This document shows positions 1-16,768 of a DNA stretch of 64,000 nt, piece by piece (the first letter of the stretch is position 1; each line of letters opens with the position of its first letter). The stretch comes from Cylindrobasidium torrendii FP15055 ss-10. Lineage: Eukaryota; Basidiomycota; Agaricomycetes; Agaricales; Physalacriaceae. The notes under the pieces were generated by a model. That model did not search any database. It saw only the letters and a list, made by a program, of their open reading frames with translations, and was not told the DNA's origin. Both the position numbers and the translations under genes were made by a program. The stretch covers positions 1 to 64,000 of the forward strand of contig KN880460.1 of the NCBI GenBank assembly GCA_000934385.1, written 5' to 3'.

Positions 1-436
1 GTGCAATACTAGCCATGGAAATGGTTTCTTGACAATACGTGAGGCCCTTGAGGCCGAAATCTCCGAGTTGTGCGACCTAATTTACATTATTAATTCCAAC
101 TTTCTGTCGATGCATTAAGATATCTACAATATTGGAAGCAAGGCCTTTGGTTGGGGTTATTACTAGCCCAATAGGCGTAGACTTGCATGAGAATCCGGCG
201 TAATCAGTGGGATTTGATGTGACCTCGCGGTGAACAAGAAGCGGAATGGTGAATAACGCAGACTTGCCGCGGCCGGTTGCTGTCGTAAGAAGCAGATCTT
301 CTCCATCTAGAATTCGAAGTATGGGCTCTTCTTGTTCGCTGCGCAAGCCGTTGGGCCACTTCGGCACCAGCTTCGCAACAATGGTCTTAAGGGTCGCTCT
401 GCCCTCCGTACTCCACCAAATCTTGTTTTTGCTCAT
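1..436 (-). CDS. RecQ-like DEAD/DEAH-box helicase, 5' part (runs off left edge)
   Basis: Coding exons are 128-436 and <1-76, separated by a 51-nt intron (77-127, GTAGAT...TTAG). Read straight through, the frame meets a TAG at 77-79; splicing removes it and restores a smooth junction inside motif Ia, so this is a gene and not a pseudogene. Visible features are a Q-motif-like region (residues 30-40), a Walker A motif TATGRGKS (about 52-59) and motif Ia (VITPTKGLASNI). The DExH box and the RecQ C-terminal domains would lie outside the window. Family knowledge: such proteins are ATP-dependent 3'-5' DNA helicases, and agaricomycetes carry many dispersed RecQ-like copies whose cellular role is unclear. 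The ATG at 436 fits the usual N-terminus. It is transcribed away from the MFS genes. Confidence 0.75.
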
Positions 437-1101
437 TTTGATGGCTCGAGTGGCCTCTGGGTCATGAAAGGTCGCGTTATAACGCGTTTAACGCGTCGAG
501 ATGGATGTTCGCGACAAGCGCGTCAATTAGATCATCATGTCACGCGTTGACTTTTTACGTAATTTGGGGGCGTACACCAAACTAGGGCGCGATTACTACA
601 GGACTAGTGTTTTACCAGTGCTTTTGTTGTTCTCTCCAAGCTATGTATCATGCCTCTCAATCATCAATGTATCACCTTCAATTTAGGGCACCTGATAAGT
701 CACCTGATAACACACGTCTGACGTAAACACAATGGCAGGCATGATCACGGACTTCCAAATCAGACATCCCATCAAACTCAAGTTCGAACGTTCAAAAAAC
801 CGATTGAAACTAAGTATGCTATATATCGCAGGCATCTAAAAAAGTATATATGTCGTGGTAAATGGCAAGTTCGTAAATCGGCGTATGAAGATAGGCGTGA
901 GGCATTATGTCTATGAGGCGGAGGATAAAGGAAGAAATGCCAAGATATCCGGATGCGTAGTATGTGAAGGGGTTGGGGGCAGATGCGTGTCCGTATGATA
1001 GCGAGTCGATAGCGATGAGTGAATTCAAGGAGCCCTTGGTGGTTCATGCGAAGTAAGATGATGAAAAATAAACAAGATGTGAAACCCTGGAAAGAGATCC
1101 T
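437..1101. other. Intergenic, helicase 5' flank and 3' flank of MFS gene 1
   Basis: No coding region is supported here. Open frames at 778-1047 have no domain, conserved start or splice logic. The left end (437-560) is the helicase promoter and holds a cluster of ACGCGT-type sites listed separately. Confidence 0.5.
473..497. promoter_or_regulatory. Palindrome and ACGCGT cluster upstream of the helicase
   Basis: CGCGTTATAACGCG (473-486) is a perfect 14-nt palindrome. It overlaps a direct repeat with two AACGCGT units (481-497), and a further ACGCGT lies near 541. The cluster is 37-61 nt upstream of the helicase ATG. ACGCGT is the core of the MluI cell-cycle box bound by MBF in fungi; use as an MBF site here is inference. 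Confidence 0.35.
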
Positions 1102-3066
1102 CTAAACTTCAGACTTCTCCGACTCCTTTGTCGGCGTCTGCTCTACTGGCACGACTGGCTTCGTTGGTGCGAACCGTGAGCGCGCACGCAGCTTGGCACC
1201 GAACTTGATAAAGATGAAGGGCAGTGGGACCATGGCTAGTGCGACAAAGCCGAGGAGGTACGATGCCCAGTGCGGGTTCAGCGCTTCGTACATGTCACCA
1301 GCGAACAACGGGAACGCAGCACCAAAGGCGGAGCGGACGACAGTGTTGGCAGCGAGTGCAGACGCAGCCATCATCAAGTAGGTGTCGATGATGTAGTTGA
1401 AGAAACCAAGCTGCGAGCCAGGATCAGAACAAGCATCGAGTACGCATAGAGTAAGACTTACGAAAAGCCAGCTGATGCTGAAGCCCATCGCTCCTCCCGC
1501 CATCAGCGGTGCCCAGTAGTTGACGTCCGGAGAGCTAGCACCACCGATCCAGAAACACGCGATGGAGAACAACGGTGCCGCGAACATTGTCAAGTGAAGG
1601 CGATATTCAGGCGGAGGTGCATGGCCAAGGCGCGCTGTCTCCCTCTCGTAACGGGGGTTCCAGATGAGGAGATAGAGGATCACAGCGACGACACCTCCGA
1701 GGGCAATAGGCAGGAACATGAGTCCAGAGATACCGGCGTTGAATCCGTGTCCCTTTGTGAAAATGATGGGGTACGCCTCGAAGAGCAGGTAGAGAACGCC
1801 GTAGATGAACTAAGAGCTTTATGAGTATGGGCATAGACTGCATGGGATTCTCACGTACACTCATATAGATGGTGGACGAAAGAAGCATAGGCTCGAGGAC
1901 GAGCATCTTGAATGGACGAGCCAAGATGTTCTCCACCTGTTGAGCCAACGTCTTCTGTGTGCGCTCCATGGGTGCCCAGTAGCGGTCATCGCCAGTCTCC
2001 TTGCGAAGTCTCTTGGCCTTTTGAACAAGTAGGATAGGCTTGTACGTCTCAGGGACGAAGAGAATGATGGTGATCCAGCAGAGGCCAGCCTAGATAACTG
2101 ATCAATGGCTGCTGAAGCTCAGCTATGGGAGTTACGTACAAACATGGTGAGGACCCAGAAGAGCCACCTCCAGGAAGCACCGCTGACTGAAATAAAGCCT
2201 GCCACGGTAGGCCCAAGAGCGGGACCTGCGAAGGGTGCGACGGTGAAGATGGCAAGAGCCTTGCCGCGTGTGCGTGCATCCCAGATATCGGAGATAAGGG
2301 CGCCAGAGTTGGTGAGGGGAGCCGCGGCAAATGTGCCGCCAATGAAGCGGAAGACGAGGAGAGATGCAGTGTTCTTAGCAAGAGCCATGCCAATTTGGAA
2401 GCACTACCGAGATATCAGCAAAAAGGTTGAAGGAATGGACTGGGCACGCACGGTGTAAACAGCAAACGATACGATGAACAATGGCCGACGTCCAAACTCT
2501 TCACTCAATGGCCCCCATAGTAATGGTCCAACGCAGTATCCAGCGACGAAGAGCGATATCATGAGTGTTGCGACTATTGGCTCCATGTGGAATTCCTCCA
2601 GGATGTTGGTGACGATTCCAGAGGCTGGAGGACATGTTAATCGAATTGAAGGACGGGAGACTCGGGGTCAGCCATTGAGATGTGCAATAGAGCTTGTCCC
2701 AAAAAGGTGATGAAGGAAGGTATCGAGTGGCTGGCCCGGAGACAAATGCGAGAGAAACGACGTACGCGCTGAACTTGCAAAAGTGGCATTGAGCACGAGG
2801 ATACCGGCGATGACTGTGAGTCCCCATCTTCGCAGGTTACTCCAATTCTAGGAAGAAAAGGTAAACGATTGGACTTGAGCGAGAGAAAAAAGGCGACGCA
2901 CTTGAGGGTTTGCTGGGTCGTTCTCGTCGAAATCGACCTGATACGGATCCCGGTCTGATTTTTCCTCTATTTCTATTTTGCTCGGGCCTGGCTGAGGCTG
3001 GTCGAGCTCCTGTGCATTGTCGAGGCGGAGAGTGCGCGCGTCGTCGAATGATGATCTGTTCGACAT
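1102..3066 (-). CDS. MFS transporter, DHA1/polyamine-type, copy 1
   Basis: Predicted plasma-membrane drug/polyamine:H+ antiporter of the major facilitator superfamily. Seven exons: 2902-3066, 2766-2847, 2452-2624, 2140-2403, 1859-2089, 1462-1809, 1102-1410, giving 523 aa. The N-terminus is a hydrophilic tail with the motif DFDENDPANP that precedes TM1 in this family. The loop 2-3 signature LWGPLSEEFGRRP and about 12 hydrophobic segments follow. Intron 1411-1461 is 51 nt and has no stop, so it hides as an insert unless compared with copy 2. The start at 3066 is preferred to an ATG at 3117 because a TATA box lies at 3135-3142, too near 3117. The neighbour at 3561-5969 is a tandem paralogue in the same orientation. 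The substrate cannot be read from sequence. Confidence 0.88.
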
Positions 3067-3560
3067 GATGGACGTCGTCGTCGTCGTCGGTGGGCAAGGG
3101 GGCAGCTCAAGATTCATCGCAGCCACAAGGTCCGTTTATAAACCACGCGGAAAATCTACTTTGGATTGGTAATACAAAGCCAATCTCGATCGCTCCGCGA
3201 CGCATCGGGTTTTTACGCATGTCGTATTTCCGCAAAGCCTGCCGTACGCTTCCATCACCACCTTTGTCCTCTTACAGCTTGCTTTCACCGCCGGTGCCGG
3301 TGAAGAGTCACATAAGTACTAGCCCTACTAGTGACTCTACCTTGCCAGAATGGAGAAATAATAAGCTTTACTAGTACTACTACAATCCGCTTAAAAGGCC
3401 CATGACATATCGCGCGTTATGACATAACAAACACATTCGGCGCGACGCGCGCCTCTCTTATCCTGAAACCGACGGAGCGTACTGATTCAGCCAAGCTGCT
3501 CAGTCAGACAACGACGACACATCTATTTGTACCACACACACTTGAACGTTTATCCAGCTT
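3067..3560. other. Spacer between the two MFS genes
   Basis: It holds the promoter of MFS copy 1, including the TATA box listed separately, and the 3' end of copy 2. No gene is supported. Around 3300-3365 the sequence repeats short ACTAGT/ACTAGC units without an evident function. Confidence 0.4.
3135..3142 (-). promoter_or_regulatory. TATA box of MFS copy 1
   Basis: TTTATAAA on both strands, about 70 nt upstream of the chosen ATG at 3066. It helps decide the start codon. Confidence 0.5.
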
Positions 3561-5969
3561 TCAGACCCCTGCGCCCACTTCCAGCCTGTTCGACTCTTTT
3601 CTCTCAAGCTCCGGCCCATCCTCAAACGGAGCATACCGCGACTTTCGACGAAGCATTGCGCCGTACCTTTCCTCATTGTCAGCCCATCACCACGGTAATA
3701 AACGGACCGGTGCTCACTTGAGGAAGATGAACGGAATGGGTACCATGAGAAGGGCCACGAAACCCACCAGAGCCGATGCCCATCGGGCTCCCATGGACTC
3801 GTACATTTGGGTTGCAAAAAGCTATTATCGTCTCAGCATTGTCAAACGACGGCCAGGAGAATGGAGTGGCTCACTGGAAATACAGCACCGAAGACGGACC
3901 TACAAACGGTGTTCGCTGCAAGCGCGGACGCCGCGACGGACACATAGGTGTCGATAATGTAGTTGAAGAAGCTCAGCTGCAAGGCAAAGAAGTCAGTCAC
4001 TGATGGCAGCGCGATATGAACAAGCTTGCGCGCACATAAAGACCCATTATGGAGAACCCTAGCAGACCACCAAACATAACAGGTAGCCAGAATGTAACAT
4101 GCGGAAACGACGTTGAGCTGGAAAGTTTGACATTAGGCAAGGCTTTCATCCTATCGCTCGAGTGGCACCTACCCAAACAGGAAGAAGGATAGCGAAAATA
4201 GCAACGAGGTGTACAGTGACATGGTCAGCCGCTTCTCTGCGGGAACGATGTGGGGCGCATATCTGTCTATTTCCTTTTGATACATCGGATCGAAGACCAG
4301 AACGTACTGAAAAGTTGGTCAGGAGCGAAGCAACGGGCAGGACGACGATACACGCACGACAAGTGCCGCCAGGGCTGCCCCAATAAGGATAGGAAGGAAC
4401 GTCAAGCCGACGCTCTGTGCCCGAAAGTGGTGATATTGGGCAAAGACGACTGGGTATGCCTCGAATAGCAAGTACAGGCAGCCATAGATGAACTAAGCGG
4501 AACATCAAGCAGTGAACCCTTTTGGAGTAGATGTGAAAGCATACGCTCATATAGACTGTACACGCAATAAGCATGGGTTCTCGCGCCAGCATCTTGAACG
4601 GTCGTGCCAGTACATTCTCTACTTGCTCTCGCATCGTTTTCCTCGTCTTCTCCATCGGTGCATAGTATCTCTCATCGCCAGTTTCCTTGCGTATACGACG
4701 AGCCTTCCGCACGAGGATAATGGGCCTTCATAACCTGTATCAGAGACCGTTCATTCACCACCAAAAGCGTCGCAGAACTGACTTGTACGTCTCCGGAATG
4801 AGGATGACGATTACCGCAAGGCAGACTCCAGCAAATATAGTGAGAGTCCAGAATAACCAGCGCCATGACGCGCCTGCATGGTACGCAGTAAGCACAATGT
4901 ATAAGGGATGCAAGTCTTGCACGCACCGCTAACAGAGATGAATCCGGAAACCATAGGTCCCAAAGAGGGTCCGGCGAAGGGAGCTGCGACGAAGACTGCC
5001 AACGCCTTGCCGCGGTCCCGTACATTCCACATATCAGAGATCAATGCTCTGCAAAAAATTAGTCACCGTTCTGGAGTTTAGTTCGAAGACAGCGAGCGTA
5101 CCCGGAATTGGTGAGAGGCCCGGAAGCAAAGACACCACCCAGGAAGCGAAAGACAATGAGAGACGCTGTATTGGGGGCCAAGGCCATGCCAATTTGGAAG
5201 CCCTAGTAGGTAGCACATTAGGCTCGTGAAATACCTTTTGCGAAGGATTCGACGCACGAGATAAACCAAAAACGAGACCATGAATATAGGCCGCCTACCA
5301 TACTCCTCCGACAGAGGGCCCCAGAGTAATGGTCTGAGGGCAGTCGTTGGTTTGCATGTTGGCTTCAATGATGAAGAGGGTACTCACCCGATAACATAAC
5401 CGCCAACAAACAAGGAAATCACCAATGTGGTGACTTCGCGTGAGATGGAAAACTCCTTTTGGAGATCAGCAGCGATACCAGAGGCTAGCTTCGTCTCAGA
5501 GATGCCTCAATTACTGAAAGAATGAAGAGAAGCTTACGCGCTGAGCTAGCAAATGTTCTGCACAAAAACGTGAGGGGCAATGTTCAGGCAAAGTCAGGAG
5601 AAACATACGAGTTCAGAACGAACACTCCTGCCAGAATGGTCAAAAACCATCTATATGGACGCTTCCAATTCTACAGGTCGTTAGACTCTCGAAAGCCTTG
5701 GTTTCCAACGACCGACATAGCGATGAGCGTACCAATGGGTTCTCTGGGTCGTCGTCTGTGAACGAAACAACAAATGGATCTGCAGGTTCTTCTTTCTCCG
5801 AGCCAACAGGCGCGGTAACGGGTTCAGGCGGTATGATATCGTCGAAGAACGTCCTACTAGACTCTGCAGTTCCAAGAGCAGGAGGAAAGAACGGTCCCCT
5901 GTGCTGTCGCTCTTGCACAGGGTCGCTTGGAGAGACGTAGATCTCGGCGGGTTCACTACTTGAGCTCAT
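3561..5969 (-). CDS. MFS transporter, DHA1/polyamine-type, copy 2
   Basis: Paralogue of copy 1, 549 aa from 15 exons: 5733-5969, 5609-5670, 5538-5557, 5388-5484, 5258-5333, 5102-5202, 4927-5048, 4783-4873, 4545-4725, 4358-4492, 4173-4306, 4036-4117, 3875-3976, 3718-3821, 3561-3666. The 20-nt exon 5538-5557 is required to keep the frame through TFASSAP. The last intron (3667-3717) restores a basic tail, YGAMLRRKSRYAP, which matches FGAKLRARSRFAP in copy 1; reading through it would end the protein early. The same signature loop (LLWGPLSEEYGRRP) and membrane pattern are present. Five intron positions are shared with copy 1 and nine are not. The hydrophilic N-terminus is longer than in copy 1. 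The substrate is unknown. Confidence 0.88.
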
Positions 5970-6730
5970 GGCCGTGCAGTACTTCAAGAGAAAGCAGACG
6001 CTGTTATATACCAATCATGGACTGTGTCATCGTATGCGTTTACGGCCAAGGCAGCCTTATAAGCATAGCCGCTGGTCTACCCGCCGCAGGTGGAAGTCAT
6101 TGAAGGACTCGGATCCTCGAGCCGTACCAACACGGACGATATGCAATGGCTTTTGACGTTAGGCGCAGGTCGCGCATCCGCGACTTGCGGCCTTAACTCA
6201 TCTTTCACGGAGTGTGAGCAATATCGGGAACTCCCAAGGGAGGTCGAAGTTAAAAGGTAAGTGGTTGCACGTGTGGCGATCATCCACAAACGCGATCGAC
6301 CGACGCGTCCATCTTTATTGCGCCCATCATGCCACCGAAAATCGTTCCAAATTGTACAACAAATGGGATATCGGACCAAGCTTGTCCAAGATGAACCATG
6401 TCGATATTATGAGTATCTGGTGTCCCAAAAATCGGGGTGGTCCCTTGTGTCCAAACCTTCCAGGTTTACCCTTGAACACGGATGCAAGGGAGGGACCTCT
6501 TATATCCCTAAAACCTGAACAATACGGGCAGATATATATCGTCCATCGACGTCTTCAATTTTATTGGGGCGCTTTATTGTGACCTAAAACCAGGGCACAA
6601 GAGGGGTCCGGCCTGGCCTCCGCGCCCCGCACTCGACAGCTGTCAACACCCGTCCGCCTTATAAATCGAGTCCCTCAGAGTACACAACGGCCCTAGGCCT
6701 TTCCCTCTTTTTTCCTCGCACCCAGTCAAG
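5970..6730. other. Divergent promoter region, MFS copy 2 and secreted-protein gene
   Basis: About 760 nt without a supported gene. A minus-strand TATAAG lies near 6056-6061, about 90 nt from the MFS ATG, and a plus-strand TATA box lies at 6659-6666 for the secreted-protein gene. Other open frames here show no family features. Confidence 0.4.
6659..6666 (+). promoter_or_regulatory. TATA box of secreted-protein gene
   Basis: TTATAAAT 65 nt upstream of the ATG at 6731, the usual distance for a fungal TATA promoter. Confidence 0.5.
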
Positions 6731-7791
6731 ATGAAGTGCTTTTTTGTTGCCCTTTTCACTACACTCTTTTCGACTGCGGTGCTTGCTGAGCCTGTAGTCG
6801 CGAAGCGCTACGTTTCGAATGCGGAACGCTTCAAAGACCGCCTCCCTCCATTGGCGCCCCGCCATCTCTTTGATGCGAGCAAGAGCAGGCAAGCGGCGCG
6901 TACGGAGACCTCTCCCACTCCTTGGTACGACGCTCTGTGTAATGGTTGGGACCTTCCTGATATCTTTTCAAGCACGAATATCTTCACAAACCCTGTCCCC
7001 ATCCGCGTAGAATCTCAGTCTGGCAGCACGATTGGATACCTGGGATATAGCCAACTCAGCGACGTACGTTTTCCTCTCCCATTCTGTCTTTCTCGGCGTA
7101 TTGAACATCACCAGGTTCGCTACTATAATACTATCTACTCGAATGGCTACTACCCGAACGGAGATGGCTTCCTTATAACGCCCAAGAAGGGTTCTTCAGA
7201 TAACTACGCATTCCTTCTGTCTAGCCCGAACGTCTACACATCGCACTTTGACGGGAAAAGCTACTTCTGCGCCAGCGGCATGCAGTCGGGCACATACGAT
7301 TTGACCAAGTATGGAAGGAACCTTTCCCCGCAACAGAAGTGAGTTTTCTTGTTGCTCAGCGGCGACTTATAGGCTGACAGGTTGCGATAGCTATGCTGTC
7401 GGCTATGAATGTACCACCGAGGGAACTCTTACCCAGCTTTACGACGTATGTTGCACACTCTTCCGCACATCGATCTTTGTTTTCTGACATTCTATCGCAG
7501 TACAAATGGGACAGAAATGGCCTCATTACCATGTCCTGGCTGCAGCCGACAAGCGCTGCGTACTACGGCGTCTGGACCACTGTCCCGTACATGTACAACA
7601 ACAGACTTGAGTGGTACATTTCTCCACCAGCCTTGAGTGCGAACAGTGTCCCTGCCGGACGCGTTAGAGTGGTGCGTGTGTCTTCCTTTGTTCAACAGGT
7701 CGTGCGTCCTCACGGTTATCAGAACCTTCGCCTCGAGACACCGCTCCCTATTTGCGATGCTGCTTCTGTTACTACTAGTCCTCCTGTGTAG
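6731..7791 (+). CDS. Small secreted protein, unknown function
   Basis: Five exons (6731-7063, 7115-7338, 7391-7445, 7501-7671, 7723-7791) give 283 aa. Introns 7064-7114 and 7672-7722 are each exactly 51 nt and stop-free, so they are easily mistaken for coding sequence. Residues 1-19 form a clear signal peptide (hydrophobic core FFVALFTTLFSTAV, cleavage after LA). A dibasic KR six to seven residues later could be a Kex2 site. The mature part is rich in Tyr, Ser, Asn and Gly, with few Cys and no membrane segment. It resembles the broad class of mushroom secreted hypothetical proteins, but no catalytic motif is recognised. A TATA box and pyrimidine-rich leader suggest regulated, possibly strong expression. 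I do not assign a function. Confidence 0.75.
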
Positions 7792-8021
7792 GAGCGAGAA
7801 CTTTCTTTTGCTTTTGTTAGGGTTTACAGTGTAAGGACGTGTTGTATTCGGACTTTATTGCCGCAATGGACGATGAATGCTTTTATACTTTTACAACCAT
7901 GAATGAACGCGAGTTGGACGAGCGGGGAGAGCCAAGTCCCCTTGACGAGGACTAGTGAGATGTGACAATACGCGATCGCGACCTACGTCACGCGTTTACC
8001 TCTTTGCAACGAACTGCAACA

Positions 8022-9925
8022 ATGGATTTTACCGAAATTTACAAGCAAACCAATTCGCTTGTCTCCTTCAGCCCTGGAGGACACTTCATTCTTGCGGCCG
8101 TCCAGGACAGAATCGTGATCAGACGCACCGACTCGTGCCAAATCGCCCGCACGGTGCTGCTGGACGCGACGCCGTCTCCGACACAAGCATTTCTGCAGAA
8201 AACCACGCCAGAAACACGCATCTCACACGCTGCCTGGTCGTCCGACTCTGAATGCTTCCTGGCGGCATGTGCAAAGAAGGGTTTCGTGCGAGTATACAAA
8301 CTGTACGACGAAGAATGGGATGCACGCATCGACGCCGGTGCCGAAGGTGCAGTGCTAGTCCGTCGGTAGCGCACAAAAATCTCATCTTGAATGACCCAAA
8401 GGGCTCGTCAAGGCCGAGTGGTCTCCAGATGGCCGATACATACTCTGCTTCTCAGAATGGGGAGTACGTCGAGAATGCTTTCGCCGGTGTTTGTCTGACT
8501 GAGTTCGGCGCACTAGTTGAGGGTTACGATTTGGTCTCTCGTTAGCGGAAAGGCGACATATATTCAGTTCCCCGTCCATCCAGACCGAGGTGTGAGGTGT
8601 TCGACTTTGTTGTGTTGTTCAACATGTTCAATGTGGGCTTGGTAGGTTATGCGTTCCGCGCGGACGGTCGATATTTCCTTCTTGCAGAGCGCCATAAATC
8701 AAAGGATACGCTGGGAATATATGATGCGCATCACGAGTATCAGTTGGTTCGAGTATGACAGTCATAACCTTACATGTTTTCTTGCTAATCAACCTTCAGC
8801 AATTTCCGCTGCCGACCGCATCTCTTGCATCTCTGTCACTGTCACCCACTGGCGCAAATCTAGCGATATGGGAAGGCATATTAGAGGTTGTCCACTTATT
8901 TCGGTCGCCCCGTAGAAGAACTGACATTGTGTAGTACAAACTACACGTCTTGACGCCGACTGGGACTCACCTGAAGACGTTCACACCGGAACCTGAGCCT
9001 GGTCTTGGAATTCGGACGGTATGCTGGCATCCAACTGGCTCCTTCCTTCTTGTCGGTGGATGGGATGACAGGGTACGCTGTGCATCTGTTATCCTGTCTT
9101 GATCTCAAGCAGACTTTCTAGATACACGTCCTCGACTCTTTGAGCTGGTCGTGTATACTGACGCTAGAGCTATCCAGCCGTATACCATCAGGAGTTGTAT
9201 GCCGCATATTGATTGTTCATTCGATGTTTCTGAGATTGCCTGTAGAACGTCTGGAGAGAACCAGCGAATTGGTTGGAGAGAACGGAAGGTCGTGGTTTCT
9301 TGTCATGTACGTCTACCTATTGTCTATGACAGGCTTTCTGAACCAGTGTCAGACGAACGACTTCAATCACCATATACCCTTTTGCTCAACCGCGTCGACC
9401 ATACCAAGCCCCATCCAAAATGTGGGATCGTACAGATCGAGTTCAATAGTATAGGGAGCTTGCTTATGGTGCGATACGGTAAGGCTCTCATGATCACCCA
9501 TTCCTCCAGTCTATTCATGCCCGTGTAGAGACGAGCTCATCGGCGGTCCACATCTACGATTTCCCTTCCCCAAGCACGAGCTTCAATCCACGCCTAAGGA
9601 GTATACTGCTGCACGACCGACCTGTGCGCAACGTACGATGGAATCCAGCGCGCAAAGGGAGCCTGGCGATATGTTGCGGCGCCGCAGCAATATACACATG
9701 GAGCGATGAATGGGTGGGAGAGGGTGGTGTTGAGGAAGAGGTGGCGGAATGTGTTGGTGTCCCCGCAGGTCAGTCAAAGTCTCCGGTTCAATACTGGCTG
9801 CAGACTCAAATGGACCGGCAGATAAGTTTGAAACGTACGACATAAAGTGGGCATCAGACGGTAAGGGCTTGATACTGCTCGATAAAGACGCGTTCTGCTG
9901 CGCATTTGAAGTCGAAGACGAGTAG
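8022..9925 (+). CDS. WRAP73: WRAP73 (WDR8) WD40 protein
   Basis: Eleven exons: 8022-8346, 8402-8463, 8517-8589, 8646-8752, 8800-8886, 8935-9072, 9122-9196, 9246-9306, 9353-9478, 9529-9768, 9822-9925; 465 aa. The N-terminus (MDFTEIYKQTN...FSPGG) and the segments AEWSPDGRYILCFSEWG, WHPTGSFLLVGGWDD and VRNVRWNP match the WRAP73/WDR8 family of WD-repeat proteins of about 450-480 aa. Family knowledge: WRAP73 acts with Msd1/SSX2IP at spindle poles, anchoring minus-end microtubules in fission yeast and human cells. The repeats give a beta-propeller. The start at 8022 is the family start; an upstream in-frame extension to 7962 has no family support. The acceptor of the last intron (9821) is the least certain splice site, because one at 9803 also keeps the frame. 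Confidence 0.88.
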
Positions 9926-10279
9926 GATGTATGAACGTGAGTCAACATTTGTACTCCACTTGACGATACTGTATTATGGCATGATTTTTATCTGAGGACG
10001 CCCTTTCGAACTTGCTGCAGAGGTCGACGCTCAATTTAGAATTTCGTATAGAAGCGTTTCCCCTGAACATGCTATACTTACGATTCGGGCCATCATCCGA
10101 TCGTGGTCGGACGGTACTGACGCCCCATATAAGCCATGAGTCGCGTCCTTTCACTTTCCCCGCGTGGTTCCAGGTTCGCCCAGATACTGCGAGTGAAGCC
10201 CCCTTGGCGTCAGCGCAACAGATGTAGGTTTCTTACCGCGTTTCCGTAGACAGCTCTTACCCACCTTCCTCCCACCAGC
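9926..10279. other. Intergenic, 5' flank of the ABCC gene
   Basis: About 350 nt between the WRAP73 stop and the ABCC start. No gene or convincing TATA box was seen. Confidence 0.4.
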
Positions 10280-16151
<5,872 letters not shown>

Positions 16152-16228
16152 TTTTAGATGCGTGATAGAGTAGAACCTTTTCATAATAATGAGGATGGAT
16201 CAAATGTATTTCAAATTTTGCAACGCAC

Positions 16229-16768
16229 CTATCGTTTCCCTTTTTGCACAAGCGTGAAGCCATCGTCATCTACCACTGGTTCCGCTTTTGGTTTCCTCTC
16301 GATAAGCTGAGGGGCCGGGTCCTCATCCATCTCCTCGTCCTCGTCTTCACCACTCTCATCACCTTCCGAATCCTCCTCAATCTCTTCCATTTCTGGAGCA
16401 GCAATCTTCTTTCCCTTTGTCTTCTCCACAATATCCTCAAACTTCTTCACTAGCGTATCCACCCCGCGTCTGCTTTCGTCCCAAATTTTGCATATATCCA
16501 CCGCGACGGGCTCTGCGCTTCCGTCCTCCAGAACAGTGTCGAATTCGTCGTCCATGACCTGAAGCAGCATTTCTTCAATATATTGGTCGTCCGGTGTGTC
16601 TGCCTGTTCCTCGAAGGTGTCGACGATGGAGGATGCGAGCCATGTGCGCTTGTCTGCGCCGTGCGGGCCGCCCCAGTTTTCTTGTACGGCCAAAGCAAGG
16701 GTGTTCCATGAGTGTAGCCGTGCGATAACGCCGCGCGCAAAGAGAACAGAGGACGTTGATGTGGACAT
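16229..16768 (-). CDS. TSR2: Pre-rRNA processing protein TSR2
   Basis: A single-exon gene of 179 aa. The N-terminal half holds the WGG domain (ENWGG near residues 30-35) with the alpha-helical pattern of Tsr2. Residues about 130-160 are a long acidic Glu/Asp tract, and the C-terminus ends in the short conserved block DDDGFTLVQKGKR. Family knowledge: Tsr2 is the escortin for ribosomal protein eS26, releasing it from importins in the nucleus and handing it to pre-40S particles; loss leaves 20S pre-rRNA uncleaved. The acidic tail suits binding a basic ribosomal protein. It converges on the ABC transporter with 77 nt between the stop codons. Confidence 0.9.
   Translation of the reverse strand: MSTSTSSVLFARGVIARLHSWNTLALAVQENWGGPHGADKRTWLASSIVDTFEEQADTPDDQYIEEMLLQVMDDEFDTVLEDGSAEPVAVDICKIWDESRRGVDTLVKKFEDIVEKTKGKKIAAPEMEEIEEDSEGDESGEDEDEEMDEDPAPQLIERKPKAEPVVDDDGFTLVQKGKR

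Noticed and set aside
77..79. In-frame TAG suggesting that the left-edge helicase is a pseudogene
   Set aside because: It is the last three bases of a 51-nt intron with good ends; removal restores conserved sequence on both sides.
778..1047. Two overlapping minus-strand frames
   Set aside because: No conserved motif, no splice logic, and atypical composition; read as chance frames in a spacer.
7672..7698. A 27-nt intron in the secreted-protein gene
   Set aside because: Too short for this genome; the 51-nt alternative ending at 7722 has a proper branch-like CTCAC and the usual length.
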